Positions 5,510 to 5,511 of a DNA stretch of 5,511 nt are shown here, piece by piece. This stretch comes from UBA7672 sp964529555 (GTDB taxonomy: Bacteria; Pseudomonadota; Alphaproteobacteria; Caulobacterales; Hyphomonadaceae). The position numbers were made by a program, and so were the translations under genes. The notes beneath the pieces were generated by a model. That model was not told the DNA's origin. It made no database searches and was given only the letters and a program-made list of their open reading frames with translations. Position 1 is the first letter of the stretch, and each line of letters begins with the position of its first letter. Location of the stretch: the NCBI GenBank assembly GCA_964529555.1, contig CAZGWV010000161.1, forward strand, positions 1 through 5,511. Direction: 5' to 3'.

Positions 5510-5511
5510 GG

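Noticed and set aside
1..5511. CRISPR array, insertion sequence, phage or integrase genes
   Set aside because: I saw no regularly spaced direct repeats, transposase or recombinase motifs, or terminal inverted repeats bounding a segment.

Overview
The window is GC-rich and densely coded, with strong G/C preference at third codon positions. The source looks like an alphaproteobacterium, plausibly near Caulobacterales/Hyphomonadaceae or Rhizobiales. Three things point there: an intergenic palindrome at 75-122 of a type I recall as common in those orders, a Caulobacter-style TTGAC/GCTA promoter candidate ahead of the acyl-CoA dehydrogenase, and the character of the proteins. The lineage is inferred and no rRNA or marker gene is present.

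Layout. Positions 1-286 hold no gene I can support. They contain a 48-bp nested palindrome (75-122) and a leader with two short hairpins (200-220 and 232-249). Two plus-strand genes follow: a DUF599 membrane protein (287-976) and an NAD(P)-dependent aldehyde dehydrogenase of the coniferyl-aldehyde dehydrogenase type (1051-2457). The rest is on the minus strand, and its first gene meets the aldehyde dehydrogenase tail to tail with only 6 bp between stop codons. Reading in minus-strand transcription order, these are a small two-helix membrane protein (5509-5282), an acyl-CoA dehydrogenase (5200-4007), and a three-gene cluster. The cluster is a RelE/ParE-fold toxin of the HI1419 family (3942-3634), its HI1420-type helix-turn-helix antitoxin (3644-3357), and a membrane-anchored SGNH/GDSL-hydrolase-like protein (3360-2464).

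How the genes work together. The toxin and antitoxin overlap by 11 bp and form a classic toxin-first addiction module. A near-perfect 26-bp palindrome directly ahead of the toxin start is a good candidate for the autoregulatory operator. The SGNH gene starts at a GTG inside the antitoxin stop (GTGA), so it is probably translated with the module. That coupling is the most unusual arrangement here. The aldehyde dehydrogenase and acyl-CoA dehydrogenase are oxidative catabolic enzymes, but they are on opposite strands with the cluster between them, so a shared pathway is not shown. Apart from the possible toxin-antitoxin-SGNH operon and a few active-site departures from family consensus, the window looks ordinary and I see no clear new system.
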